Assembly (NCBI GenBank): GCA_946478935.1
Contig: CAMLEL010000049.1
Location: forward strand, 1-9,830
Source of the DNA: an uncultured Armatimonadota bacterium
GTDB lineage: Bacteria; Armatimonadota; Fimbriimonadia; Fimbriimonadales; Fimbriimonadaceae
Reading direction: 5' to 3'
Length of the DNA: 9,830 nt
Part shown: one piece after another, positions 1-6,217 of the stretch
Layout: the number at the start of each line of letters is the position of its first letter
Numbering within the stretch: the stretch's first letter is position 1
Made by a program: the position numbers and the translations under genes
Notes under the pieces: generated by a model
Database searches by the model: none
Told to the model about the DNA's origin: nothing
Seen by the model: only the letters and a program-made list of their open reading frames with translations

Positions 1-643
1 ACTCGTCCGCCTCCACAACGTCCCGCTTGTGACGAATGCATCGTCGAACCGTCGCCTCCAGTTGAGGGTGAGTCGCCGTCAAGCGTTCCCGATGAAGTTC
101 ATCGATCAGTTCCGAGTCTCGGATCAATCCGTACTTCCAAACCTCGGCCATTCCGTTTGTAAACTGCCTTGCCGGCAGTGTGGCCAGAAACTCGGTTGAC
201 ACAACGACCTTGAACGGGGGATGAAAGGCGCCTGCCAAATTCTTCCCTTGAGGCAGGTCCACCCCCACCTTGCCTCCGACAGAGGAATCGACCTGCGCTA
301 ATAGCGTGGTCGGCACTTGAGTGTAAGCAATGCCGCGCATATACGCAGCGGCGGCGAATCCAACGAGGTCACCGATGACTCCGCCGCCAAGAGCCACCAC
401 GTGCCCCGAGCGCTTGACACCCTTGTCGGCCATCCATTCCAGACAAACGTTGAGCTGCTCCATGTTTTTGAATGTTTCGCCCGCCGGGAGGGTCAGGCAC
501 ACGGAATCTGGGAGGAGTTCCGCGTAGTGGCGATGAACATTCTCGTCGGTGATGAACATCGCATCGGATGGCAGATGACTCGCCAATTCGCGTAGCGTCG
601 AAAACTGGACATCGTATGCCCCATTGCGATGCTTGATCGTCAT
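1..643 (-). CDS. aroB: 3-dehydroquinate synthase (AroB), N-terminal part; gene runs off the window's left edge
   Basis: Converts DAHP to 3-dehydroquinate, the second step of the shikimate pathway, in the cytoplasm using NAD and a divalent metal. I translated the minus strand from ATG 643-641 and read 214 codons open to the window edge, about 60% of the usual ~350 residues. Family hallmarks: the NAD-binding glycine segment ALGGGVIGDLVGF (residues 84-96), YMRG (101-104), the run QVPTTLLAQVDSSVGGK (109-125), GKN (133-135), and GMAEVWKYG (164-172), whose Glu167 matches the first metal ligand. The two His metal ligands normally lie further on and are outside the window. The start is fixed by the ATGA overlap with the aroK stop (640-643), which implies translational coupling. 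No frameshift is seen. The identification is near certain; only the missing C-terminus is unknown. Confidence 0.95.
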   Translation of the reverse strand, partial: MTIKHRNGAYDVQFSTLRELASHLPSDAMFITDENVHRHYAELLPDSVCLTLPAGETFKNMEQLNVCLEWMADKGVKRSGHVVALGGGVIGDLVGFAAAAYMRGIAYTQVPTTLLAQVDSSVGGKVGVDLPQGKNLAGAFHPPFKVVVSTEFLATLPARQFTNGMAEVWKYGLIRDSELIDELHRERLTATHPQLEATVRRCIRHKRDVVEADE

Positions 644-1152
644 GCCAACTCCTGGATCTTTGCCAAAACTCGGTCGGCAGCGCTCTGAACATCGTCCAAA
701 TCGAGTTCCACGACCAGGTCGGCCCTTTCATAGTACGGCTCGCGCCTTGTCAGCAAATCACAGAGTCGGGTTTCCCACTCGTCAACCTGCAGTAACGGGC
801 GTTTTTTCTTGCTCACGGCAAGGCGGGCGATCAGCGTTTCTGGTTTGGATTTCAGATAGATCGTTATCCCGAGTCTTTGGAGTTCGGCCCAATTGGCTTC
901 CCGAGTGACGATGCCGCCGCCGGTCGACAGAATGGATGGGCCCGGCTCCAAAGATTTGAGGATGCTGGTCTCGTGATCGCGGAACGCATCCTCTCCGTAG
1001 ACTTGAAAGATTTGGGGGATGGGGCGCCCAAGCCGGTTCTGGAGAAGGAGATCGGTATCGATGAATTCGCGTCCACTTTTTTCCGCCAGTGCGCGCCCGA
1101 CGGACGATTTGCCGGCTCCCATCATCCCAATCAGTATCCAACAGCGCTCCAT
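640..1152 (-). CDS. aroK: Shikimate kinase (AroK)
   Basis: Phosphorylates shikimate at O3 with ATP in the cytoplasm. From ATG 1152 the product is 170 residues, the normal family size. It opens with MERCWILIGMMGAGKSS, a typical N-terminus with the Walker A loop GMMGAGKSS at 9-17. Then come IDTD (31-34; substrate/Mg Asp32 and Asp34), FRDHE with Arg58, the shikimate-binding GGG (78-80), a lid with KKKRPLL (116-121, Arg118) and REPYYE with Arg136. The frame stays open upstream to an ATG at 1227, which would add 25 residues and overlap the secretin gene by 17 bases. I prefer 1152 on family length, but it has no clear Shine-Dalgarno, and a stable hairpin (1159-1186) ends six bases upstream, so the longer start remains possible. 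It overlaps aroB at its stop and probably shares a transcript with it. Confidence 0.93.
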   Translation of the reverse strand: MERCWILIGMMGAGKSSVGRALAEKSGREFIDTDLLLQNRLGRPIPQIFQVYGEDAFRDHETSILKSLEPGPSILSTGGGIVTREANWAELQRLGITIYLKSKPETLIARLAVSKKKRPLLQVDEWETRLCDLLTRREPYYERADLVVELDLDDVQSAADRVLAKIQELA

Positions 1153-1158
1153 AAACAA

Positions 1159-1186
1159 GAATGGCAGGGTGGTTACCCTGCCATTC
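1159..1186 (-). terminator. Perfect 12-bp hairpin between the secretin gene and aroK, probable intrinsic terminator or attenuator
   Basis: The arms GAATGGCAGGGT and ACCCTGCCATTC pair without mismatch around a 4-base AACC loop (minus-strand reading). The 3' arm runs into TTGTTT and then directly into the aroK ATG at 1152. Counting the TTC at the arm's end, seven of the last nine bases before the ATG are T. It lies 24 bases past the secretin stop. Stem, tight loop and T-rich tail fit a terminator for the pilus operon. The tail is short and interrupted by G, so read-through into aroK-aroB is likely, and control of aroK translation is an alternative. Confidence 0.6.
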
Positions 1187-1210
1187 GATATTACTTGGAC
1201 TCGATCTGGC

Positions 1211-2851
1211 TTAGCCGCCGATTTCATCCTCTTCGATCACCCGGGGAGTGACGAAGATCAAGAGGTCGCTGTTGCGCTTGGTGCGTTGGGTCGACCGGAA
1301 GAACTGACCGATGATCGGGAGGTCGCTGAGAAGCGGCACTCGAGAAACGGTCGTGTTGTCGTTCTTGTCGGTTAAACCGCCAAGGGCGATTGTCTCACCA
1401 TTCTTCACCCGCGCAACCACGTTGATCTGCTGCTGACTCACGTTCGGGAACTCGTTACCCAACGAGTCTCGAGAAGTACCGACAAAACTCGCAACTTGCG
1501 GGTTCAAGTACACCGTGATCGTGTTGTCATCGTTGATACGAGGCGCAACGCTGAGGAACGTGCTCGCCACGAGAGGAACTGGGTTCGAGTTGGTCACCGT
1601 GGTTCCGTTCGAGACGATTGTCTGGTTGATGAAGATATAGGTTTGAATCGAGCTCTGAATCGATGCTGGCTGATTGTTCAGCGTTCGGATGATCGGAGCC
1701 GAAACCACCTTTCCGCGACCCTCTTGGAGAAGCGTTCGCATTCGCGAAGTCACGTTGCCGGTGGCAAAGTTCAGGAACACGGGATCGGAGGTCCGTGCGA
1801 ACGTGCCCGGCGCGGTGCCTGCGAGGACGGTTCCGCGGGAGTATAGGAAGTCAAAGCCGATGGACTTGTCCAGGCTTTCCGTGGTGGTAATGAACTCAAC
1901 CTTGATTTCGACTTGTCGCGGGGCGACGTCGAAAAGGCTGATGTACCGCTGAAGTTCGGCGATATCCTCTTCTGAACCGCGAACGACAATGCTGTTGTCC
2001 GTCGGGTCATAGCTGATAAAGTCAATGCTTTGCGGAACCAGACCGTCGCCACCTTGGAGGGTGTTGTTGCCGCCCTGGCCACCGCCAGGACCACCCTGAC
2101 CGCCGCCAGGTCCACCTTGGCCGCCGCCAGGACCGCCCTGACCGCCGCCGGGCCCTTGACCACCACGTCCACCGCCGAAGCCGCCCAGACCCTGTCCGGC
2201 ATTCTCACCCGGAAGCATCAGATCGGAGCCGCCTTCGCCGCCAGCGAGGGGTTGATTCGCCCGCATGTTGAGCGGCCGATAAACGGGTCCGCCATCATAA
2301 GCGATCGTAGGATTCACACCGCCGAACATTTTGGCTGTATCGGAGTCGGTGAGAGCCCGAAACTTCTTCATGTCCTCGAATCCCTGGGAAGAGTTGGGAG
2401 GCATTGAGAAGGCGAGCATGTTGTAGACGCTTCGAGCATCGGCCTTTTGAACCTTGATCTTCTTCGTCGTCTTGACCACCTTTGCAATGGGCTCGACTAG
2501 AATATCGACCTTTGGAGCGGACCGGCTGATAATGTACACGCCGTTCTCGTCACGTCGGAAGTAGGCTCCCGCAGACTTGCAGATGTACGCCAAGGCGTCT
2601 TCCGCCGGGGAGTCATCCAGCTTCAGCGTAACTTTGCCATACGCTTCCGTGGAAGGCTCGAATACAAATTGCATTCCTGCCTTCATTGTCAACATTCGAG
2701 TCGCCTCGAAGAGATCCGCATCCTTCAAAAAGATGTTAATCCGGATCTCTCCGCCCTGCGACTGCTGCGCGATGGCGCTCGTAGTCGGCGCTACCAAAGC
2801 GGTAGCCACCGCTCCTACAAACGCCATTGTTGCCCAGCTTAAACGCATCAT
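1211..2851 (-). CDS. pilQ: Type IV pilus outer-membrane secretin (PilQ/GspD family)
   Basis: Forms the outer-membrane ring through which the pilus passes. Of 546 residues, 1-28 are a signal peptide (cleavage likely after AIA, before QQ). An N0/STN domain spans about 36-110. A secretin N-domain starts at TTKKIKVQKADARSVYNML (about 128-145), is interrupted by a ~120-residue loop, and resumes at ISYDPTDNSIVVRGSEEDI (about 278-296). The secretin barrel domain follows, with RGKVVSAPIIRTLNNQPA (about 379-396), VKNGETIALGGLT (about 482-494) and the signature VPLLSDLPIIGQFF (about 505-518). The loop holds four PGGGQGG repeats (234-261). AGGAGG precedes two adjacent ATGs; the second (2848) is better spaced. 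No AMIN domain is visible. Position after PilM/N/O/P genes favours PilQ over a type II secretion GspD. Confidence 0.93.
   Translation of the reverse strand: MMRLSWATMAFVGAVATALVAPTTSAIAQQSQGGEIRINIFLKDADLFEATRMLTMKAGMQFVFEPSTEAYGKVTLKLDDSPAEDALAYICKSAGAYFRRDENGVYIISRSAPKVDILVEPIAKVVKTTKKIKVQKADARSVYNMLAFSMPPNSSQGFEDMKKFRALTDSDTAKMFGGVNPTIAYDGGPVYRPLNMRANQPLAGGEGGSDLMLPGENAGQGLGGFGGGRGGQGPGGGQGGPGGGQGGPGGGQGGPGGGQGGNNTLQGGDGLVPQSIDFISYDPTDNSIVVRGSEEDIAELQRYISLFDVAPRQVEIKVEFITTTESLDKSIGFDFLYSRGTVLAGTAPGTFARTSDPVFLNFATGNVTSRMRTLLQEGRGKVVSAPIIRTLNNQPASIQSSIQTYIFINQTIVSNGTTVTNSNPVPLVASTFLSVAPRINDDNTITVYLNPQVASFVGTSRDSLGNEFPNVSQQQINVVARVKNGETIALGGLTDKNDNTTVSRVPLLSDLPIIGQFFRSTQRTKRNSDLLIFVTPRVIEEDEIGG
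2069..2152 (-). repeat. Four tandem 21-bp units encoding PGGGQGG in the secretin loop
   Basis: Four consecutive imperfect 21-base units encode PGGGQGG four times (secretin residues 234-261), followed by Asn-Asn. Third-codon positions vary between units, so the protein repeat is exact while the DNA repeat is degenerate. It lies in a wider Gly-rich stretch (about residues 203-273) between the two halves of the secretin N-domain. It is coding and in frame, with no spacers, so it is not a CRISPR. Confidence 0.9.
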
Positions 2852-2854
2852 TAT

Positions 2855-2860
2855 CCTCCT
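2855..2860 (-). promoter_or_regulatory. Strong Shine-Dalgarno AGGAGG for the secretin gene
   Basis: A full AGGAGG lies 3 bases before ATG 2851 and 6 bases before ATG 2848. The 6-base spacing is the more typical one, so the mature gene start may be the second ATG (545 residues, MRLSW...). The choice does not alter the signal peptide core. Confidence 0.8.
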
Positions 2861-2882
2861 AAAACCCTGTTACTCTAACCTA

Positions 2883-3584
2883 TTAGAAACCTCGGCCGCC
2901 GCCGCCGCCGCCAAATCCGCCGCCGCCGCGTCCACCGCCGAAGCCACCGGAGCCGCCAAAGCCGCCGCCGCCGAAGCCGCCGCCACCAAAGCCTCCACCG
3001 CCGCCGCCGAAGCCGCCGCCGCCCACGCAACCGCCGCCACCTAAGCCACCCAGGCCGCCGCCGAAGCCGCCGCCGCCGCCTTGTCCACCACCCTGGGTGT
3101 TAAAGATCGTGCTTTCTTCAGGTGCAACGCCGGTCGACTGGGAGCCGGAGAGCAGCGTGATAATCATCTGCGGATCAGCAGATCGAATCTTGAGCCGTCG
3201 AACGACTGTGGTTCGAGGCGGAGCTACGGTCCCCTGATCGCCGCCCGTCCCGATCTGCGTGTCTTCCTTGATGACGATCTGGTAGATGCCACCTTCCACG
3301 CGGTACGTTGCGTTGACCTGCTTCAGAATATTCTGAAGGGCAGCCTCAAACGTCACGTTGCGCAGGCTCACAGTAACGGGCCCCTGAACTTCGGGAGCGA
3401 TTGAATACGAAACGCCGACGTTCTTGAATAGCGCGCGCAAGGCTTCTCGCACGTCTGCGCTATCAAGCTCGAGCGACGGGATGATCGTCCCGCCGATGTC
3501 CTGGCTGTATGCTCGGACCGGAGCTCCGGCGAGCATCCCGACCGCCAGGATGGCTCCAAGTGCCAATGTCATTCTTTTCTTCAT
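2883..3584 (-). CDS. Small exported protein with isolated secretin N-terminal (STN/N0) domain and poly-Gly tail
   Basis: The 233-residue product starts at ATG 3584, chosen because GGAGG stands six bases upstream and a signal peptide begins at once (MKKRMTLALGAILAVGMLAG, cleavage near Ala25). An upstream ATG at 3635 adds 17 charged residues with no such support. Residues about 37-105 match an STN/N0 fold: LELDSADVREALRALFKNVG, then GPVTVSLRNVTFEAALQNIL, then a short beta end. Residues 127-147 (VVRRLKIRSADPQMIITLLSG) resemble the first half of a secretin N-domain. From about 165 to the end the protein is almost all Gly with regularly spaced Phe (GGGF units) and one Cys (186). There is no barrel domain. 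It lies 31 bases upstream of the true secretin gene, so I infer a periplasmic accessory that contacts the secretin ring or a truncated secretin paralogue. No named family is recognised beyond STN. Confidence 0.82.
   Translation of the reverse strand: MKKRMTLALGAILAVGMLAGAPVRAYSQDIGGTIIPSLELDSADVREALRALFKNVGVSYSIAPEVQGPVTVSLRNVTFEAALQNILKQVNATYRVEGGIYQIVIKEDTQIGTGGDQGTVAPPRTTVVRRLKIRSADPQMIITLLSGSQSTGVAPEESTIFNTQGGGQGGGGGFGGGLGGLGGGGCVGGGGFGGGGGGFGGGGFGGGGFGGSGGFGGGRGGGGFGGGGGGRGF
2886..3092 (-). repeat. Low-complexity Gly/Phe tract (poly-GGN codons)
   Basis: About 69 codons, nearly all GGN, encode runs of Gly broken by Phe about every 3-8 residues, plus a few Leu, Arg and Ser and one Cys. 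It is the C-terminal third of the STN protein. The complementary strand is a CCGCCG-type repeat that opens spurious Ala/Pro-rich reading frames. Confidence 0.9.
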
Positions 3585-3590
3585 CGAAGA

Positions 3591-3595
3591 CCTCC
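3591..3595 (-). promoter_or_regulatory. Shine-Dalgarno GGAGG deciding the STN-protein start
   Basis: GGAGG is followed by six bases and ATG 3584. This, together with the signal peptide beginning at that codon, sets the start 51 bases downstream of the longest open frame. The 73-base spacer from the pilP-like stop to this start is AT-rich; I see no convincing promoter or terminator in it. Confidence 0.85.
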
Positions 3596-3657
3596 GATCT
3601 TTTTGATGTTTGATTTCAACTCGAGTTACCTTCATTAATTAGACTATTGAAAATCGA

Positions 3658-4413
3658 TTATCTATCGTCAAGGCCACCTGGCGCTCCGCCGAGGGATCCT
3701 CTTCCACCGGGATTGGCGGGTGCGCCGGGCGCATTTCCAGGTCCGCCACCCGGCGCTCCGCTGGGATTACCCATTCCACCACCGCCACCTTGATTGGGGT
3801 TAAATGGCGGGCTTTCCAGCCGAACGACGATTTGGCGTGGCAAGCGATTACCGCCACGGCGCAGAATGGCTTTCTCTTCGTCGATCGAGACGACCGTCCA
3901 CTCACTGTTCGGAATCCGCTGACCCGGACGAATAATCTCCAGGCGACCGTCACCCATATCGATCAGGGCCAAGACTGACTCACCCACGATGACACCGGCC
4001 AATCGGCGGTAAGGCTGTGGCTCTTGAATCTCGACGTCGTCTTGTTCGACGGGTGGTTCGTAATCGAAGCGGAATCCACCGCTATCTGCGAGGATGCGCT
4101 CCGAGTTCTGGGAAATCTCGAACGCTCGCTCTTCCGAAAGAAGCGCGAAAGGATCGCTTCGCGGCGCAAAACTCTGCCCATGATTCCCCACTGACCGCGT
4201 CTTCAAGTTCGCAACCAGGGTGGCATCACCGACTGCCACGCCTTTCCAGCCAGCATCGACCCCAGGGTCGAAGGTGTTGGCAGGAAGGACGACCGTCGGC
4301 TTGGTCAGCGCAGGGGGCGCCTCTTGGCAGCCAACTGCGACGAATACCATCGCCAACGCGCTCAGTCCAAGCGAGTATTTCCTCATCATTACATTCAAGT
4401 CTGTTCTAACCAT
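3658..4413 (-). CDS. pilP: PilP-like pilus assembly lipoprotein
   Basis: Up to 251 residues. The likely start is the tandem ATG at 4389/4386, which gives MMRKYSLGLSALAMVFVAVG followed by Cys29. That is a lipoprotein-type signal with Gly at -1, though Ala at -3 is only a moderate lipobox. The 4413 start adds 8 polar residues, and neither option has a clear ribosome site. Residues 85-115 include SDPFALLSEERAFEI. Residues about 136-200 read RRLAGVIVGESVLALIDMGD, an IRPGQRIP turn, a WTVVSIDEEKAILRRGG stretch and IVVRLES, matching the PilP/GspC homology-region beta fold. In known systems this domain connects the PilN/PilO scaffold to the secretin N0 domain. The C-terminal ~47 residues are Gly/Pro/Asn-rich, unlike typical PilP. 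Assignment rests on the fold pattern plus position between pilO-like and secretin genes. Confidence 0.75.
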   Translation of the reverse strand: MVRTDLNVMMRKYSLGLSALAMVFVAVGCQEAPPALTKPTVVLPANTFDPGVDAGWKGVAVGDATLVANLKTRSVGNHGQSFAPRSDPFALLSEERAFEISQNSERILADSGGFRFDYEPPVEQDDVEIQEPQPYRRLAGVIVGESVLALIDMGDGRLEIIRPGQRIPNSEWTVVSIDEEKAILRRGGNRLPRQIVVRLESPPFNPNQGGGGGMGNPSGAPGGGPGNAPGAPANPGGRGSLGGAPGGLDDR

Positions 4414-4459
4414 GATATTGGTTCACTTTTTCTTACGCCGTATAGCCGACGATTAAAAT

Positions 4460-5305
4460 CTACAGTGCATTCCCGCGTGGGCCGCCTCCGGCCGGAGCCG
4501 CTCCAACCGCCGCTGCGCCGCCACCGCCAGCACCCGATAGTCCGGGAACCATGGGTCCGCCTCCACGTGCGCCACCGCCGCCGCCGAGACCGCCGCCTCC
4601 GCCACCGCTACCTCCCGGCGCCGGCCCGTCCGGTACCGTCGGGAAGATTGTTTTACCGCGAATAAACCCAACCAGCGTTACGCTGTACGTCCCTTGGAGC
4701 TGGGGGCTCGTGCCCGTGATCGTCAAACCATCGGTGACCGCCAGGTATCGGGGCATATTCTTCCATGCCCGAACATTTTCCATGATTTGAGCTTCTGTAC
4801 CGGCAACCGTAACCTGCCCCAACTCGAAAATGACCACGGGAAATGCGATCGCTGGATAGTTGTAAAAGCCCGCCAGAACTTCCGAAGCCGTTTGAGTCGG
4901 CATTGGGATTTCTGGCCCGGAACCGACCACTCGAACGCCACCCTTGACGAGTTGAGCGTTCACTGCGCGCTGGATGTTATCCCGGAACTTCTTCGTATCG
5001 ACGGTCAACTGCCACGCATCGACATTCAGATTCACGCCTCGGGCATTGACGTCCGGAAGCGGGGCCTTGGTTGCCACGACTGCTCTCCACTCGGAAGCCT
5101 TCGTGGTTACCATTTCTTCGGCCTTTTTCAACCGATCTTCGGCCGCCGGCAGTTTGTTTCCCTCAGCTTCGAGCTGTTCAGCAAACGTGTTGTAGTAGCC
5201 CGCTTCCGTGGAATTCGGCAGGTAATGCTGGAAGAAGCCATAGGACAGCGCCATGATCAGGATCGAGACCCCGATGAGAATGATGGTCAAAGGACTCAGT
5301 TTCAT
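4460..5305 (-). CDS. pilO: PilO-like inner-membrane pilus assembly protein
   Basis: The 281-residue product has a bitopic layout: a short cytoplasmic N-terminus (MKLSP), one membrane helix (about 6-25), a coiled coil with many Glu/Lys/Ala (37-76), then a periplasmic alpha/beta region (about 100-222). That region includes DTKKFRDNIQRAVNAQLVKG and a ferredoxin-like stretch FPVVIFELGQVTVAGTEAQI and beyond. The last ~55 residues are Gly-rich (runs of 6 and 5 Gly, then Gly/Ala/Pro). PilO dimerises with PilN and positions PilP and the secretin in known T4P machines. A good AGAGG Shine-Dalgarno lies in the 18-base gap after pilN. PilO proteins diverge strongly, so the call depends on topology and gene order. 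The Gly tail is not a usual PilO feature. Confidence 0.8.
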   Translation of the reverse strand: MKLSPLTIILIGVSILIMALSYGFFQHYLPNSTEAGYYNTFAEQLEAEGNKLPAAEDRLKKAEEMVTTKASEWRAVVATKAPLPDVNARGVNLNVDAWQLTVDTKKFRDNIQRAVNAQLVKGGVRVVGSGPEIPMPTQTASEVLAGFYNYPAIAFPVVIFELGQVTVAGTEAQIMENVRAWKNMPRYLAVTDGLTITGTSPQLQGTYSVTLVGFIRGKTIFPTVPDGPAPGGSGGGGGGLGGGGGARGGGPMVPGLSGAGGGGAAAVGAAPAGGGPRGNAL

Positions 5306-5323
5306 AGTTTCCTCTAAGCTTCC

Positions 5324-6208
5324 TTAGCGATCCGCTCCTACGGCTCCTGGGACTCCCGCTCCGGGAGGCGCTCCGGCTGGCGCTCCAGGTACGGCACCCG
5401 GGACTCCTGGCGCAGTTGCCGCGCCGCCAGTCGGTGTGGCCGGACCCTGTGCGGTCAGTGTGGCTCGCGGATCGGGCGTTTGCAGGGCTCGTGGCATGTC
5501 CACGGTTACTGTGATGAGCGAGTAACCGGGCATAGCGCCACGCGCCTGGGATCGATCCGCCGTTCCAAAGCCGCCTTCTCCCGTGAAGCCGGTTGGAGCA
5601 CCCTGGCTCTGGAAGTAGGCAAGGCGCTCATACTTGTTGTCCGGAATGGGTGCCTGGCCAGGCCGAATCGGTCGGCCATTTTGATCGACGTCGGTGATGC
5701 CCGGAATGTACGGATCCACGTTGTTGTAACCGGCCCGTGCAACCGATGTCGCGCCGGGAATCCGAAACAGTGCGATCATGAGATCGGCAAACTGCTGATA
5801 CGTTTTGAGCGTTCCAGTAAGCGTAACCCGCGCGTTTGTCGCATCGATCGGGGTCGCTGTCATGCTGGTGACGCGGAAGAAACCGGGGATGTAGGGCTTG
5901 ATGTCTCGGTATAGATCCGGATAGACATCATTGTGCTTGAGCATCGCGTCAGCCAGGTTGATGTTGCGAATGATCATCTGGGCGTCGGTCACCACTTGAT
6001 CAGCCCGCTTGGAAACCTGCACCGCACGCTCCGCCCGTTCTTGCTTGGACTCAGCGTTTTCGCGAGCGGCCCGAAGCTGATCTTTGGATATGAAGATCAT
6101 GCCAACGGCGCCGAGGATTCCCAAAAGTGCGAGCAGCACGCTGACGACGGTCGCCGTCTTTGCCTGGTTGCCTTTGGATACATATGTCGGAAGAAGGTTA
6201 AGCTTCAT
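5324..6208 (-). CDS. pilN: PilN-like inner-membrane pilus assembly protein
   Basis: The 294-residue product begins MKLNLLPTYV. The N-L-L-P motif at 4-7 is the conserved PilN cytoplasmic peptide that docks in the PilM groove. A membrane helix follows (19-40), then a charged coiled coil (about 41-80) and a periplasmic domain with the PilN-type pattern FFRVTSMTATPIDATNARVT, TLKTYQQFADLMIALFRIPG and, after an inserted stretch (160-225), the closing strand YSLITVTVDMP (229-239). The last ~40 residues are a Pro/Gly/Ala tail (GVPGAVPGAPAGAPPGAGVP). It starts 9 bases after the pilM stop with a purine-rich GACGAGAG before the ATG, so co-translation with pilM is likely. Confidence is high because motif, topology and neighbours agree. 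Confidence 0.88.
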   Translation of the reverse strand: MKLNLLPTYVSKGNQAKTATVVSVLLALLGILGAVGMIFISKDQLRAARENAESKQERAERAVQVSKRADQVVTDAQMIIRNINLADAMLKHNDVYPDLYRDIKPYIPGFFRVTSMTATPIDATNARVTLTGTLKTYQQFADLMIALFRIPGATSVARAGYNNVDPYIPGITDVDQNGRPIRPGQAPIPDNKYERLAYFQSQGAPTGFTGEGGFGTADRSQARGAMPGYSLITVTVDMPRALQTPDPRATLTAQGPATPTGGAATAPGVPGAVPGAPAGAPPGAGVPGAVGADR

Positions 6209-6217
6209 ACTCTCGTC

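Noticed and set aside
624..1375. Plus-strand frames opposite aroK and the secretin 3' end
   Set aside because: They are antisense shadows with no conserved motifs, while the minus strand encodes clear AroK and secretin signatures.
2069..2152. 21-bp tandem units as a possible CRISPR or minisatellite element
   Set aside because: The units are contiguous without spacers, in frame, and encode an exact heptapeptide repeat in a secretin.
2577..3044. Plus-strand frame encoding an Ala-rich protein
   Set aside because: It is the antisense of the poly-Gly tail and of the secretin 5' end; its Ala/Glu/Thr run is simply the complement of GGN codons, and two well-supported genes with Shine-Dalgarno sites occupy the other strand.
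2883..3584. STN protein as a frameshifted 5' piece of the secretin gene
   Set aside because: The downstream secretin has its own Shine-Dalgarno, signal peptide and complete N0 domain, and only 31 bases separate the genes, so no missing half is present. It is a distinct gene even if it arose from a truncated copy.
3618..3627. 10-bp palindrome AACTCGAGTT in the spacer before the STN gene
   Set aside because: A single short palindrome without a second copy or promoter context is expected by chance.
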